From contig NZ_CP038231.1 of NCBI RefSeq assembly GCF_006542395.2, forward strand, positions 558,001 to 622,000: a DNA stretch of 64,000 nt. The letters run 5' to 3'. This stretch comes from Formicincola oecophyllae (GTDB lineage: Bacteria; Pseudomonadota; Alphaproteobacteria; Acetobacterales; Acetobacteraceae). Shown here in pieces: positions 13,048 to 25,400 of this stretch (position 1 is the first letter of the stretch; each line of letters opens with the position of its first letter). Below the pieces are notes generated by a model. That model ran no database searches, was not told the DNA's origin, and saw only the letters and a program-made list of their open reading frames with translations. Both the position numbers and the translations under genes were made by a program.

Positions 13048-16000
13048 GTGCCACCAGCAGCAACGTTCACATTGCCGCCAAGCGTGCCCGTGCCGCCAAG
13101 GCTTGCGCCCTGGTTGACCTGGGCGTTGCCGCCAAGCGCGCCGTTCACCAGCATGGCGCCCTGGTTGACGTTGGTCTGGCCTGCAAAGCCGCTGTCGTCA
13201 CGCGCGATGGTCACTGTGCCAGCGCCGTCCTTGTCGAACGTGCCGTTGCCCGTCAGCTGGTTGCCGAAGGTCGCGTCGCTGCCTTGGTTGAGGTCAAGCG
13301 TGCCAGCCTGAGCCACGTTGACAGCACCTGTGCCGAAGTTGGCCGTTGTGCCTTCAAGCGTGCCTTGGTTGATGGTCGTGCCACCCGTGTAGCTGTTGGC
13401 GCCAGAAAGGACCAGGCGGCCTGCACCCTCCTTGTCAAGGATGGTGTTCGCGGCAGTCTGGATCAGGTTGTTAGCGATGGTGGCGTGATTGTCAGCGCCA
13501 TCCACAGCCACCGTGAAGGTGCTTTCAGAGAGCTTCAGGTCACCGCCCTGGATGGTGTAGAAGCCGTCCTTGGCCAAGTTGCCAAAGTCCATGGACTTCA
13601 CGAACACTTGCCCATCAGTCTTGTTGTCGACCGTGACCGTGCCGCCATGGGCCATGAAGATGGCCTCAGCGCCCTGGTTGTTCCAATTGGCCACAGCATT
13701 GGCGTCATGGTTGGTCCAGTTGCGGTTGCTGCTGGCGTTCCAGGTGCCGTCGCCGCCCACAAGAGTGCCGTTGCCGTTGGGGTTGCCAGCACCGTTCCAG
13801 AACAGGCCGTTCTTGTCATAAATGACGACGTTGATCTGGCCGTTCACAGCTGTCTGCAATGAAGCGCTGTCGTAACTGTTCAGGTAGGGCAGCAGGTCGG
13901 CCATGTTCAAGGCGGCGCCGCTGTCATCAAGGCCTTTGCCATAGGTGAACAGATGGTAGACGCCATCGGTGAACTTGCCATTGACGATGGCGGGCCCGCT
14001 TTTGCCTGGGGTGAGGTCAATGGTGCCGTGCAGGTCAAGTTTGCCAGCCACATTGATTAGGTCATTGCCGGCAGCGCCTGCGGTTTGGCTGCTTTCAATG
14101 AACTGGGTTGTGGAGCCCTGCGCAAGGTTCAGGTCGCCGCCGATGTTCAGCGTGCCTGTCTGCCCCTTGGCGTAGTCGCCAGCAAACAGCGTGCCACCAG
14201 CAGCAACGTTCACATTGCCGCCAAGCGTGCCCGTGCCGCCAAGGCTTGCGCCCTGGTTGACCTGGGCGTTGCCGCCAAGCGCGCCGTTCACCAGCATGGC
14301 GCCCTGGTTGATGTTGGTCTGGCCGGCAAAGCCGCTGTCGTCACGCGCGATGGTCACTGTGCCAGCGCCGTCCTTGTCGAACGTGCCGTTGCCTGTCAGC
14401 TGGTTGCCGAAGGTCGCGTCGCTGCCTTGGTTGAGGTCAAGCGTGCCAGCCTGAGCCACGTTGACAGCACCTGTGCCGAAGTTGGCCGTTGTGCCTTCAA
14501 GCGTGCCTTGGTTGATGGTCGTGCCGCCTGTGTAGCTGTTGGCGCCAGAGAGGACCAGGCGGCCTGCACCCTCCTTGTCCAGCGTGCCAGCCACGGCTTT
14601 GCCGTCCTTGATGATGGAGGCCACTGTGGCCTTGTTGCTGGCGTCCTCAACCGTGGCTGTCAGCTTGTTGCCTGCAATGGTCAGCGCGTCACCTGTGATG
14701 GTGTAGCTGCCAGAAGAAGGCAGCACAGCGCTGTCTGCTTTAGAGAGGGTGCTGTCGAAGTCCAGACCTTTGACCAGAACAGCGCCCTGGCTGTCGTCAA
14801 CCTGAACCGTGCCGCCCTGGGCGGTGAAGATGGCGTTGACGCCACTGTTGTCCCAGTTCGCCTGCGCGTTGCCTGTCCTGTCCGTCCAGTTGCGGTTGGC
14901 CGTTGCCGCGTTCCACGTGCCGTTGCCGCCCCTGATGAAACCATCGCCCGTCTGCGCAGCCGTGCCGTCCCAGTACAGGCCGTCCCTCAGGCCGTCATGG
15001 TGGGTGTTGTACACCACAACGTTCACCTGGCCCGCCTTGTTCGTCTGCAAGGACGCACGCTCGCCGTCTGCCGTGTTCAGGTATTGCGTCAGGCTGGCAA
15101 GACCGCGCGCCTGCTCGCTCACATCGCCAAGCTTGCCGTCCGTGAACAAATGGTAGACGCCAACGTCAAACGTTGTGCCAGCTGCCGTGGGCACCATGTT
15201 GAGCGCGCCGTCAAGCGTCAGCGTGCCTGCAACCTTCACAAGGTCGCCCTGCTGGCTTGGCGTGCTTTCCAGGAAGTTCGCGTTGGAATTACCCGCCAGG
15301 TTCAGGTCGCCGCCGATGTTCAGCGTGCCTGTCTGCCCCTTGGCGTAGTCGCCAGCAAACAGCGTGCCACCAGCAGCAACGTTCACATTGCCGCCAAGCG
15401 TGCCCGTGCCGCCAAGGCTTGCGCCCTGGTTGACCTGGGCGTTGCCGCCAAGCGCGCCGTTCACCAGCATGGCGCCCTGGTTGATGTTGGTCTGGCCTGC
15501 AAAGCCGCTGTCGTCACGCGCGATGGTCACTGTGCCAGCGCCGTCCTTGTCGAACGTGCCGTTGCCCGTCAGCTGGTTGCCGAAGGTCGCATCGCTGCCT
15601 TGGTTGAGGTCAAGCGTGCCAGCCTGAGCCACGTTGATGGCACCTGTGCCGAAGTTGGCCGTTGTGCCTTCAAGCGTGCCTTGGTTGATGGTCGTGCCAC
15701 CCGTGTAGCTGTTGGCGCCAGAAAGGACCAGGCGGCCTGCACCCTCCTTGTCCAGCGTGCCAGCCACGGCTTTGCCGTCCTGGGTGCCGTCCTTGATGAT
15801 GGAGGCCACTGTGGCCTTGTTGCTGGCGTCCTCAACTGTGGCTGTCAGCTTGTTGCCTGCAATGGTCAGCGCGTCACCTGTGATGGTGTAGCTGCCAGAA
15901 GAAGGCAGCACAGCGCTGTCTGCTTTAGAGAGGGTGCTGTCGAAGTCCAGACCTTTGACCAGGACAGCGCCCTGGCTGTCGTCCACCTGAACCGTGCCGC

Positions 16001-16548
16001 CCTGGGCGGTGAAGATGGCGTTGACGCCACTGTTGTCCCAGTTGGCCTGCGCGTTGCCTGTCCTGTCCGTCCAGTTGCGGTTGGTGGTTGCAGCGTTCCA
16101 CGTGCCGTTGCCGCCCCTGATGAAGCCATCGCCCGTTTGCGCAGCCGTGCCGTCCCAGTACAGGCCGTCCCTCAGGCCGTCATGGTGGGTGTTGTACACC
16201 ACAACGTTCACCTGGCCCGCCTTGTTCGTCTGCAAGGACGCGCGCTCGCCGTCAGCCGTGTTCAGGTACTGCGTCAGGCTGGCAAGACCGCGCGCCTGCT
16301 CGCTCACATCGCCAAGCTTGCCGTCCGTGAACAAATGGTAGACGCCAACGTCAAACGTTGTGCCAGCTGCCGTGGGCACCATGTTGAGCGCGCCGTCAAG
16401 CGTCAGCGTGCCTGCGACCTTCACAAGGTCCCCTGTTGAGGCGTCCGCCGCCTCCAGGAAGTTCGCGTTGGAATTACCCGCCAGGTTCAGGTTGCCGCTG
16501 ATGTTCAGCGTGCCTGTCTGCCCCTTGGCGTAGTCGCCAGCAAACAGC
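13048..16548 (-). repeat. 3501-bp higher-order repeat, copy 2
   Basis: Second direct copy of the 9547-13047 segment, same module order (1143 + 1173 + 1185 bp) and 1167 codons long, so the frame is preserved. It abuts copy 1 exactly. Such a long near-perfect tandem duplication is prone to expansion, contraction and assembly collapse. Confidence 0.85.
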
Positions 16549-19481
16549 GTGCCACCAGCAGCAACGTTCACATTGCCGCCAAGCGTGCCCGTGCCGCCAA
16601 GGCTTGCGCCCTGGTTGACCTGGGCGTTGCCGCCAAGCGCGCCGTTCACCAGCATGGCGCCCTGGTTGACGTTGGTCTGGCCTGCAAAGCCGCTGTCGTC
16701 ACGCGCGATGGTCACTGTGCCAGCGCCGTCCTTGTCGAACGTGCCGTTGCCCGTCAGCTGGTTGCCGAAGGTCGCGTCGCTGCCTTGGTTGAGGTCAAGC
16801 GTGCCAGCCTGAGCCACGTTGACAGCACCTGTGCCGAAGTTGGCCGTTGTGCCTTCAAGCGTGCCTTGGTTGATGGTCGTGCCACCCGTGTAGCTGTTGG
16901 CGCCAGAAAGGACCAGGCGGCCTGCACCCTCCTTGTCCAGCGTGCCAGCCACGGCTTTGCCGTCCTGGGTGCCGTCCTTGATGATGGAGGCCACTGTGGC
17001 CTTGTTGCTGGCGTCCTCAACCGTGGCTGTCAGCTTGTTGCCTGCAATGGTCAGCGCGTCACCTGTGATGGTGTAGCTGCCAGAAGAAGGCAGCACAGCG
17101 CTGTCTGCTTTAGAGAGGGTGCTGTCGAAGTCCAGACCTTTGACCAGGACAGCGCCCTGGCTGTCGTCAACCTGAACCGTGCCGCCCTGGGCGGTGAAGA
17201 TGGCGTTGACGCCACTGTTGTCCCAGTTGGCCTGCGCGTTGCCTGTCCTGTCCGTCCAGTTGCGGTTGGCCGTTGCAGCGTTCCACGTGCCGTTGCCACC
17301 CCTGATGAAGCCATCGCCCGTCTGCGCAGCCGTGCCGTCCCAGTACAGGCCGTCCCTCAGGCCGTCATGGTGGGTGTTGTACACCACAACGTTCACCTGG
17401 CCCGCCTTGTTCGTCTGCAAGGACGCGCGCTCGCCGTCAGCCGTGTTCAGGTACTGCGTCAGGCTGGCAAGACCGCGCGCCTGCTCGCTCACATCGCCAA
17501 GCTTGCCGTCCGTGAACAAATGGTAGACGCCAACGTCAAACGTTGTGCCAGCTGCCGTGGGCATCATGTTGAGCGCGCCGTCAAGCGTCAGCGTGCCTGC
17601 GACCTTCACAAGGTCCCCTGTTGAGGCGTCCGCCGCCTCCAGGAAGTTCGCGTTGGAATTACCCGCCAGGTTCAGGTCGCCGCCGATGTTCAGCGTGCCT
17701 GTCTGCCCCTTGGCGTAGTCGCCAGCAAACAGCGTGCCACCAGCAGCAACGTTCACATTGCCGCCAAGCGTGCCCGTGCCGCCAAGGCTTGCGCCCTGGT
17801 TGACCTGGGCGTTGCCGCCAAGCGCGCCGTTCACCAGCATGGCGCCCTGGTTGATGTTGGTCTGGCCTGCAAAGCCGCTGTCGTCACGCGCGATGGTCAC
17901 TGTGCCAGCGCCGTCCTTGTCGAACGTGCCGTTGCCCGTCAGCTGGTTGCCGAAGGTCGCGTCGCTGCCTTGGTTGAGGTCAAGCGTGCCAGCCTGAGCC
18001 ACGTTGACAGCACCTGTGCCGAAGTTGGCCGTTGTGCCTTCAAGCGTGCCTTGGTTGATGGTCGTGCCACCCGTGTAGCTGTTGGCGCCAGAAAGGACCA
18101 GGCGGCCTGCACCCTCCTTGTCCAGCGTGCCAGCCACGGCTTTGCCGTCCTGGGTGCCGTCCTTGATGATGGAGGCCACTGTGGCCTTGTTGCTGGCGTC
18201 CTCAACCGTGGCTGTCAGCTTGTTGCCTGCAATGGTCAGCGCGTCACCTGTGATGGTGTAGCTGCCAGAAGAAGGCAGCACAGCGCTGTCTGCTTTAGAG
18301 AGGGTGCTGTCGAAGTCCAGACCTTTGACCAGGACAGCGCCCTGGCTGTCGTCAACCTGAACCGTGCCGCCCTGGGCGGTGAAGATGGCGTTGACGCCAC
18401 TGTTGTCCCAGTTGGCCTGCGCGTTGCCTGTCCTGTCCGTCCAGTTGCGGTTGGTGGTTGCAGCGTTCCACGTGCCGTTGCCGCCCCTGATGAAGCCATC
18501 GCCCGTCTGCGCAGCCGTGCCGTCCCAGTACAGGCCGTCCCTCAGGCCGTCATGGTGGGTGTTGTACACCACAACGTTCACCTGGCCCGCCTTGTTCGTC
18601 TGCAAGGACGCGCGCTCGCCGTCAGCCGTGTTCAGGTACTGCGTCAGGCTGGCAAGACCGCGCGCCTGCTCGCTCACATCGCCAAGCTTGCCGTCCGTGA
18701 ACAAATGGTAGACGCCAACGTCAAACGTTGTGCCAGCTGCCGTGGGCACCATGTTGAGCGCGCCGTCAAGCGTCAGCGTGCCTGCGACCTTCACAAGGTC
18801 CCCTGTTGAGGCGTCCGCCGCCTCCAGGAAGTTCGCGTTGGAATTACCCGCCAGGTTCAGGTTGCCGCTGATGTTCAGCGTGCCTGTCTGCCCCTTGGCG
18901 TAGTCGCCAGCAAACAGCGTGCCACCAGCAGCAACGTTCACATTGCCGCCAAGCGTGCCCGTGCCGCCAAGGCTTGCGCCCTGGTTGACCTGGGCGTTGC
19001 CGCCAAGCGCGCCGTTCACCAGCATGGCGCCCTGGTTGATGTTGGTCTGGCCTGCAAAGCCGCTGTCGTCACGCGCGATTGGTCACTGTGGCCAGCGCCG
19101 TCCTTGTCGAACGTGCCGTTGCCCGTCAGCTGGTTGCCGAAGGTCGCGTCGCTGCCTTGGTTGAGGTCAAGCGTGCCAGCCTGAGCCACGTTGACAGCAC
19201 CTGTGCCGAAGTTGGCCGTTGTGCCTTCAAGCGTGCCTTGGTTGATGGTCGTGCCACCCGTGTAGCTGTTGGCGCCAGAGAGGACCAGGCGGCCTGCACC
19301 CTCCTTGTCCAGCGTGCCAGCCACGGCTTTGCCGTCCTGGGTGCCGTCCTTGATGATGGAGGCCACTGTGGCCTTGTTGCTGGCGTCCTCAACTGTGGCT
19401 GTCAGCTTGTTGCCTGCAATGGTCAGCGCGTCACCTGTGATGGTGTAGCTGCCAGAAGAAGGCAGCACAGCGCTGTCTGCT

Positions 19482-22400
19482 TTAGAGAGGGTGCTGTCGA
19501 AGTCCAGACCTTTGACCAGGACAGCGCCCTGGCTGTCGTCCACCTGAACCGTGCGCGCCCTGGGCGGTGAAGATGGCGTTGACGCCACTGTTATCCCAGT
19601 TGGCCTGCGCGTTGCCTGTCCTGTCCGTCCAGTTGCGGTTGGTGGTTGCAGCGTTCCACGTGCCGTTGCCGCCCCTGATGAAGCCATCGCCCGTCTGCGC
19701 AGCCGTGCCGTCCCAGTACAGGCCGTCCCTCAGGCCGTCATGGTGGGTGTTGTACACCACAACGTTCACCTGGCCCGCCTTGTTCGTCTGCAAGGACGCG
19801 CGCTCGCCGTCTGCCGTGTTCAGGTACTGCGTCAGGCTGGCAAGACCGCGCGCCTGCTCGCTCACATCGCCAAGCTTGCCGTCCGTAAACAAATGATAGA
19901 CGCCAACGTCAAACGTTGTGCCAGCTGCCGTGGGCACCATGTTGAGCGCGCCGTCAAGCGTCAGCGTGCCTGCAACCTTCACAAGGTCGCCCTGCTGGCT
20001 TGGCGTGCTTTCCAGGAAGTTCGCGTTGGAATTACCCGCCAGGTTCAGGTCGCCGCCGATGTTCAGCGTGCCTGTCTGCCCCTTGGCGTAGTCGCCAGCA
20101 AACAGCGTGCCACCAGCAGCAACGTTCACATTGCCGCCAAGCGTGCCCGTGCCGCCAAGGCTTGCGCCCTGGTTGACCTGGGCGTTGCCGCCAAGCGCGC
20201 CGTTCACCAGCATGGCGCCCTGGTTGATGTTGGTCTGGCCGGCAAAGCCGCTGTCGTCACGCGCGATGGTCACTGTGCCAGCGCCGTCCTTGTCGAACGT
20301 GCCGTTGCCTGTCAGCTGGTTGCCGAAGGTCGCGTCGCTGCCTTGGTTGAGGTCAAGCGTGCCAGCCTGAGCCACGTTGACAGCACCTGTGCCGAAGTTG
20401 GCCGTTGTGCCTTCAAGCGTGCCTTGGTTGATGGTCGTGCCGCCTGTGTAGCTGTTGGCGCCAGAGAGGACCAGGCGGCCTGCACCCTCCTTGTCCAGCG
20501 TGCCAGCCACGGCTTTGCCGTCCTGGGTGCCGTCCTTGATGATGGAGGCCACTGTGGCCTTGTTGCTGGCGTCCTCAACCGTGGCTGTCAGCTTGTTGCC
20601 TGCAATGGTCAGCGCGTCACCTGTGATGGTGTAGCTGCCAGAAGAAGGCAGCACAGCGCTGTCTGCTTTAGAGAGGGTGCTGTCGAAGTCCAGACCTTTG
20701 ACCAGAACAGCGCCCTGGCTGTCGTCAACCTGAACCGTGCCGCCCTGGGCGGTGAAGATGGCGTTGACGCCACTGTTGTCCCAGTTCGCCTGCGCGTTGC
20801 CTGTCCTGTCCGTCCAGTTGCGGTTGGCCGTTGCCGCGTTCCACGTGCCGTTGCCACCAACGATCTTCTGGTTGCCGTTGTTGGCGTCGCCGCCGTTCCA
20901 GTACAGGCCATCACGTGACGTGTTGTAGATGACCACGTTCACCTGGCCATCAATCGCCGTTTGCAACGATGCGTGGTCGCCCGCAGCCAACGTGCCCTGG
21001 ATGATGTTCAGTTCCCGGGCCGTCTCGCTGACATCCTTCAACTCGCCATTGGCGTACGTCATTAAGTGGTAAACGCCATCAGCAAGAACGGTGCCACTTG
21101 GGGTGGCGAAGTTGATCCCGCTGTCCAGCGTCAAGGCGCCCTTGACGTTCACAAGGTCATTGCCTGCGCCGCCAAATGCACCCTGTGTGCTTTCCATGAA
21201 GCTGGCTGTGGAACCCTGCGCAAGGTTCAGATTGCCGCCGATGTTCAGCGTGCCTGTCTGCTTGCTGGGGTAGTCGCCAGCAAACAGCGTGCCACCAGCA
21301 GCAACGTTCACGTTACCTGCGAGCGTGCCAGGGGTGCTGTCTGTGCCGCCGCCCAAGCTGCCGCCCTGATTGACCTGGGCGTTGCCGCCAAGCGCGCCGT
21401 TCACCAGAAGCGTGCCTTGGTCAACATTGGTCTGGCCTGTGAAGCCGCTGTCGTCAGCTGTCAGCGTGATGGTGTCAGCATTTTGCTTATTGAGTACGCC
21501 TGTGCCTGAAAGGGTGTTGGCAAAGGCCGCGTTGCTGGCCAGGTTCAGGTTCAGCGTGCCGCCATTGTCCTGGATGGCGCCTGTGCCAAAGGCATTGACG
21601 GTGCTGTTGGCGCCCTGGTCTGCCGCCGTCACCATGGCGCCACCATCAATGGTGGTGCCACCGCTATAAGTGTTAGTGCTGTTCAAGGTCAGGTCTGTGG
21701 AGGCGATTTCAACGCTACCGCCGCCAGAGATGATTTGGTTGACCGCCTGACCGTCACGCGTCGTCTGGCCCCATGTGCCCGTGGCGTCCGTGTTGAATTT
21801 CAGCGTCACGGGGTGGGTGACAGGGTCTGTGTCGTTTTGGCCCGGACGCAGGAGGATGTCGCCTGTGCCGGCGGAAAGCACATTGTCCAGGACCAGCGCG
21901 CCGCCAGCCACATCCGTGCCGCCGCTGTAAGTGTTGTTACCACTCAGCTCCAGGATGCCTTCGCCATCTTTGGCAAGTTTGGTGTGGAGGCCCGTGGCAT
22001 CCAGGATCTGGCTTTTGATGAGGGCGCTGTTCAGCGGCATCCCCACGGCCGGTTGGCCGTCATTGACCACCGAGACATCCAAGGTGGCGCCACCAGCCTG
22101 CAGGGCATCACCCTGCAAGGTGTAGGTTGGGCTGTCCGAGCTGTTCAGGACGTTGGCGAAGTGCAAGCCTTTGACTGCAACCTGGCCCTTGCTGTCATCA
22201 ATGTTGACGACACCACCCAGCCCTTCGAAATAGGCTGTGGCTGCGCCGCTGTTCGTCCAGCTGGAATTAGCTGAGCCGGTGGGGTTGGTCCAGTTGGAGT
22301 CCTGGCCGCTGGCAGACCAGGTGAAATCCTGGCCAGCCTGCACAGGGCCGCCTGTGTAACCATTGCTGCCATCAAGCTGGTTGTTGCCGTTCTGGGTGTC

Positions 22401-25400
22401 GCCACCATTCCAGTAGAGGCCGTTCTTGTCGTAAATGACGACATTGACCTGGCCCGCAATGGCGGTCTGCAATTGAGCGACATCATTGGTGGGGTCAGCC
22501 AAGTATTGGGTCAAGCTGGCCAGGTTGAGGCCAGAAAGACCAGTGGCGGTGCCCTGGTAATCAATCAGGTGGAGAACGCCATCAACGAACTTGTTGGTTG
22601 GGTTAAGCGCTGTACCAGTGGTGCCAGGCAGCACTGTCACACTGACAGGGCCGTTCACGTTCAGATTGCCCGTCACGTAAATCAGGTCATTGCCTGGGCC
22701 AGCCCAAACGTCCTTGTCGCTTTCCGTGAACTGGGCGCCAGAACCTGAATTCAAGGTCAGGTTGCCACCAATGGCCAGAACGCCTGAATGGTTGCGGTCC
22801 TGACCAGGGTTGATGGTGCCGCCCTGGTTGACCAGGACATTGCCGTTGACAATGCCAGAGGCATTGGGCTGGTCGGTGCCACCGCCCAGCGTGCCGCCCT
22901 GGTTGACGGTCAGGTTGCCGCCAAGGACGCCATTGACCAGCAATGTGCCGCCATTGACGTTGGTTTGGCCATCAAACCCGGCATCGTTAAGGCGGTCAGC
23001 ACTGCCTGGCAGGGTGACGGTACCTGTGCCGTCCTTGGTGAAGGTGCCGTTGGTGTCGCCATTGCCCTGGCTCAGCGGATTGCCTGTCAGCGTGTTGGTG
23101 AAGGTGCCGTCAAAATCCTGGTTGAGGTCAAGATTGGCATCTTGGTTGATGTAGACAGCGCCTTTGCCGAAAGTGCTGGTGGTGCCTTGCAGAATGCCTG
23201 CGCCAACCTTGGTGCCACCTGTGTAGGTGTTAGCGCCAGAGAGGACCAAGCGGCCTGCACCCTCCTTGTCCAGCGTGCCTGGGCCAGTGCTGCCGTCCTT
23301 GATGATGGATGCCACCGTGGCCTTGTTGCTGGCGTCCTCAACTGTGGCTGTCAGCTTGTTGCCAGCAATGGTCAGCGCGTCACCCTGAATGGTGTAGTCG
23401 CCCGTGCCTGGCTGGATCGCGCCCTGGCCGTTCTGGCTGTTGTCGAAGTCCAGGCCCTTGACCAGGACGGCGCCCTGGCTGTCGTCCACCTGGACTGTGC
23501 CGCCCTGGGCCACAAAGTGCGCGTCAACGCCGCTGTTGTCCCAATTGGCCTGCGCGTTGCCGTTGATATCCGTCCAATTGCGGTTGGCTGTCGCAGCGTT
23601 CCACGTGCCGTTGCCACCAACGATCTTCTGGTTGCCGTTGTTGGTGTCGCCGCCGTTCCAGTACAGGCCATCGCGTGACGTGTTGTAGACAACAACGTTC
23701 ACCTGGCCATCAATCGCCGTTTGCAACGAAGCGTGGTCGCCCGCAGCCAACGTGCCCTGGATGATGTTCAGTTCCCGGGCCGTCTCGCTGACATCCTTCA
23801 ACTCGCCATTGGCGTACGTCATTAAGTGGTAAACGCCATCAGCAAGGACGGTGTCACTTGGAGTGGCGAAGTTGATCCCGCTGTCCAGCGTCAAGGCGCC
23901 TTTGACGTTCACAAGGTCATTGCCTGCGCCGCCAAATGCACCCTGTGTGCTTTCCCTGAAGCTGGCTGTGGAACCTTGCGCCAGGTTCAGGTTGCCGCCG
24001 ATGTTCAGCGTGCCTGTCTGCTTGTTGGGGTAGTCGCCAGCAAACAGCGTGCCACCAGCAGCAACGTTTACGTTGCCTGCGAGCGTGCCAGGGGTGCTGT
24101 CTGTGCCGCCGCCCAAGCTGCCGCCCTGATTGACCTGCGCGTTGCCGCCAAGCGTGCCATTCACCAGCATGGCGCCCTGGTTGATGTTGGTCTGGCCTGC
24201 AAAGCCGCTGTCGTCACGCGCGATGGTCACTGTGCCAGCGCCGTCCTTGTCGAACGTGCCGTTGCCTGTCAGCTGATTGGCGAAGGTCGCGTCAGTGCCC
24301 TGGTTCAACACCAAGGTGCCAGCGTCAGCGATGGCGCCTGTGCCGAAGCTCTGGGTGGTGCCCGTCAAGGTGCCGCGTTCAATGTCTGTGCCACCAGTAT
24401 AGCTGTTCACGGCATTCATGGTGACGTCACCGGTGCCGATCATATTCACCCGGCCTGCGCCTGAGATGACATTGCCGGCAGCGGCCGTGTCGTTCTCAGT
24501 GTCATTGAAGGCCAGTGTGGCGTCCTGCGCCACCTGAATGGCGCCTGTGCCAAAGCTGCCACCAGCGTTGCCTGTCAGCGTGCCGGCGTTGACGTTAGTG
24601 CCGCCAGTGTAATGGTTGGCGTTCAGCAGGGTGACGTCGCCAGCGCCATTCATGTTCAGCTGGCCAGCGCCGGAAATGACGTTGCCAGAACGCTGGTTAT
24701 CGCTGCCAGCATCGTTGTAGTCCAAGGCGGCGCCTTGGGCCACATTGATGGCGCCAGTGCCGAAGCTGGTCGCGGCATTGCCGTTAAGCTGCCCACCCTG
24801 CACCAGCGTGCCGCCGCTGTAGTTGTTGGCACCTGAGAGGGTAACGGTGCCAGCGCCCGTCTTCGTCAGGCCGCCGCTTTTGCCTGTGGCGTCGTTGATG
24901 TTGCCGCTGACCAGAGCGGCGCCTTTGCTGGCATCGTCAATGTTCAGTGTCAGGCCGCTGCCCTGCTGGCCACTGCCCGCCACATTGATGTTCTTTTCAG
25001 CCACCGAGGCCGTGCCGTCAGCGAAATTGACCAGGCCGTTGGCCTTGCTGCCGTCAACGTTCAGCGCCGTGGTGCCGGCGCCATCTTTGATGGTGCTGCC
25101 AGCGCCTAAATTGATGGTGCCACCATTGCCCAGGTTCAAGATGCCGCTGGCACCCTGACCATTGGCCTGAACCAGACCGCCACCCGCCAGGTTCAGCACG
25201 CCGCCATCAACCACGTTAAGGGTGCTGGAAGAGGAGATGCCGTTATAGGAGCCGCCCTCAGCTGAAAGTTGACTGCCAGCGCCCGAAACGGTGATGGTGG
25301 CAGGCGCCGTATAGCCAGACATGAAGCCAGCCGTGCCTGAATCCACATGGGCGCCGCCCGTCACATTCAACGCCGCCGTGCCTGTGCCAGCAGCCTGGCC

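Larger units (their letters stand above)
1..19553 (-). pseudogene. Continuation of the giant autotransporter passenger (frame-broken, runs off left edge)
   Basis: Below the 19555 insertion the passenger continues. Positions 19553-19091 read in the next frame. Two more one-base insertions near 19090 and 19080 then bring the sequence back to the frame used upstream. I checked codons in the 1-420, 960-2400 and 4356-4940 stretches plus part of a B module near 5.7 kb. I found no stop in them, and all repeat periods are multiples of three. The sequence at position 1 is still beta-strand repeats (NTYAGGTTINGGTL), so neither the passenger end nor the barrel is in the window. With the frame repaired, the gene encodes about 10,100 residues up to the edge. 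It is either one intact giant gene with assembly errors in its repeats, or a gene inactivated by recent indels. Sequence alone cannot decide. Confidence 0.75.
4465..20870 (-). repeat. Tandem array of about 395-codon passenger modules
   Basis: The same anchor sequence (coding for GGNVNVAAGGTL) recurs at 4465, 5992, 7177, 8362, 9547, 10690, 11863, 13048, 14191, 15364, 16549, 17734, 18919 and 20107. Spacings are 1527, 1185 (seven times), 1143 (twice), 1173 (twice) and 1188 bp. All are multiples of three. Units differ by only scattered bases. Each standard unit carries, in protein order, a GNGTFDKDGAG strand, the TLFAGDYAKGQTGTLNIGGD segment, a VYHLFTDGKL segment, GLYWDGTAAQTGDG, a GGTVQVDDSQG segment, and LDKEGAGRLVLSGANSYTGG. 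The 1188 spacing holds the three extra bases that break the reading frame. Confidence 0.9.

Noticed and set aside
4465-20870. CRISPR-like direct repeats
   Set aside because: Units are over 1 kb, coding, with no short repeat/spacer pattern and no cas genes.
2250-20918. Long plus-strand open frames up to 784 codons opposite the autotransporter array
   Set aside because: They mirror the minus-strand repeats, recur with the same period, and show no recognisable protein; codons such as GCC, GGC and GTT are complements of the repeat codons on the other strand.
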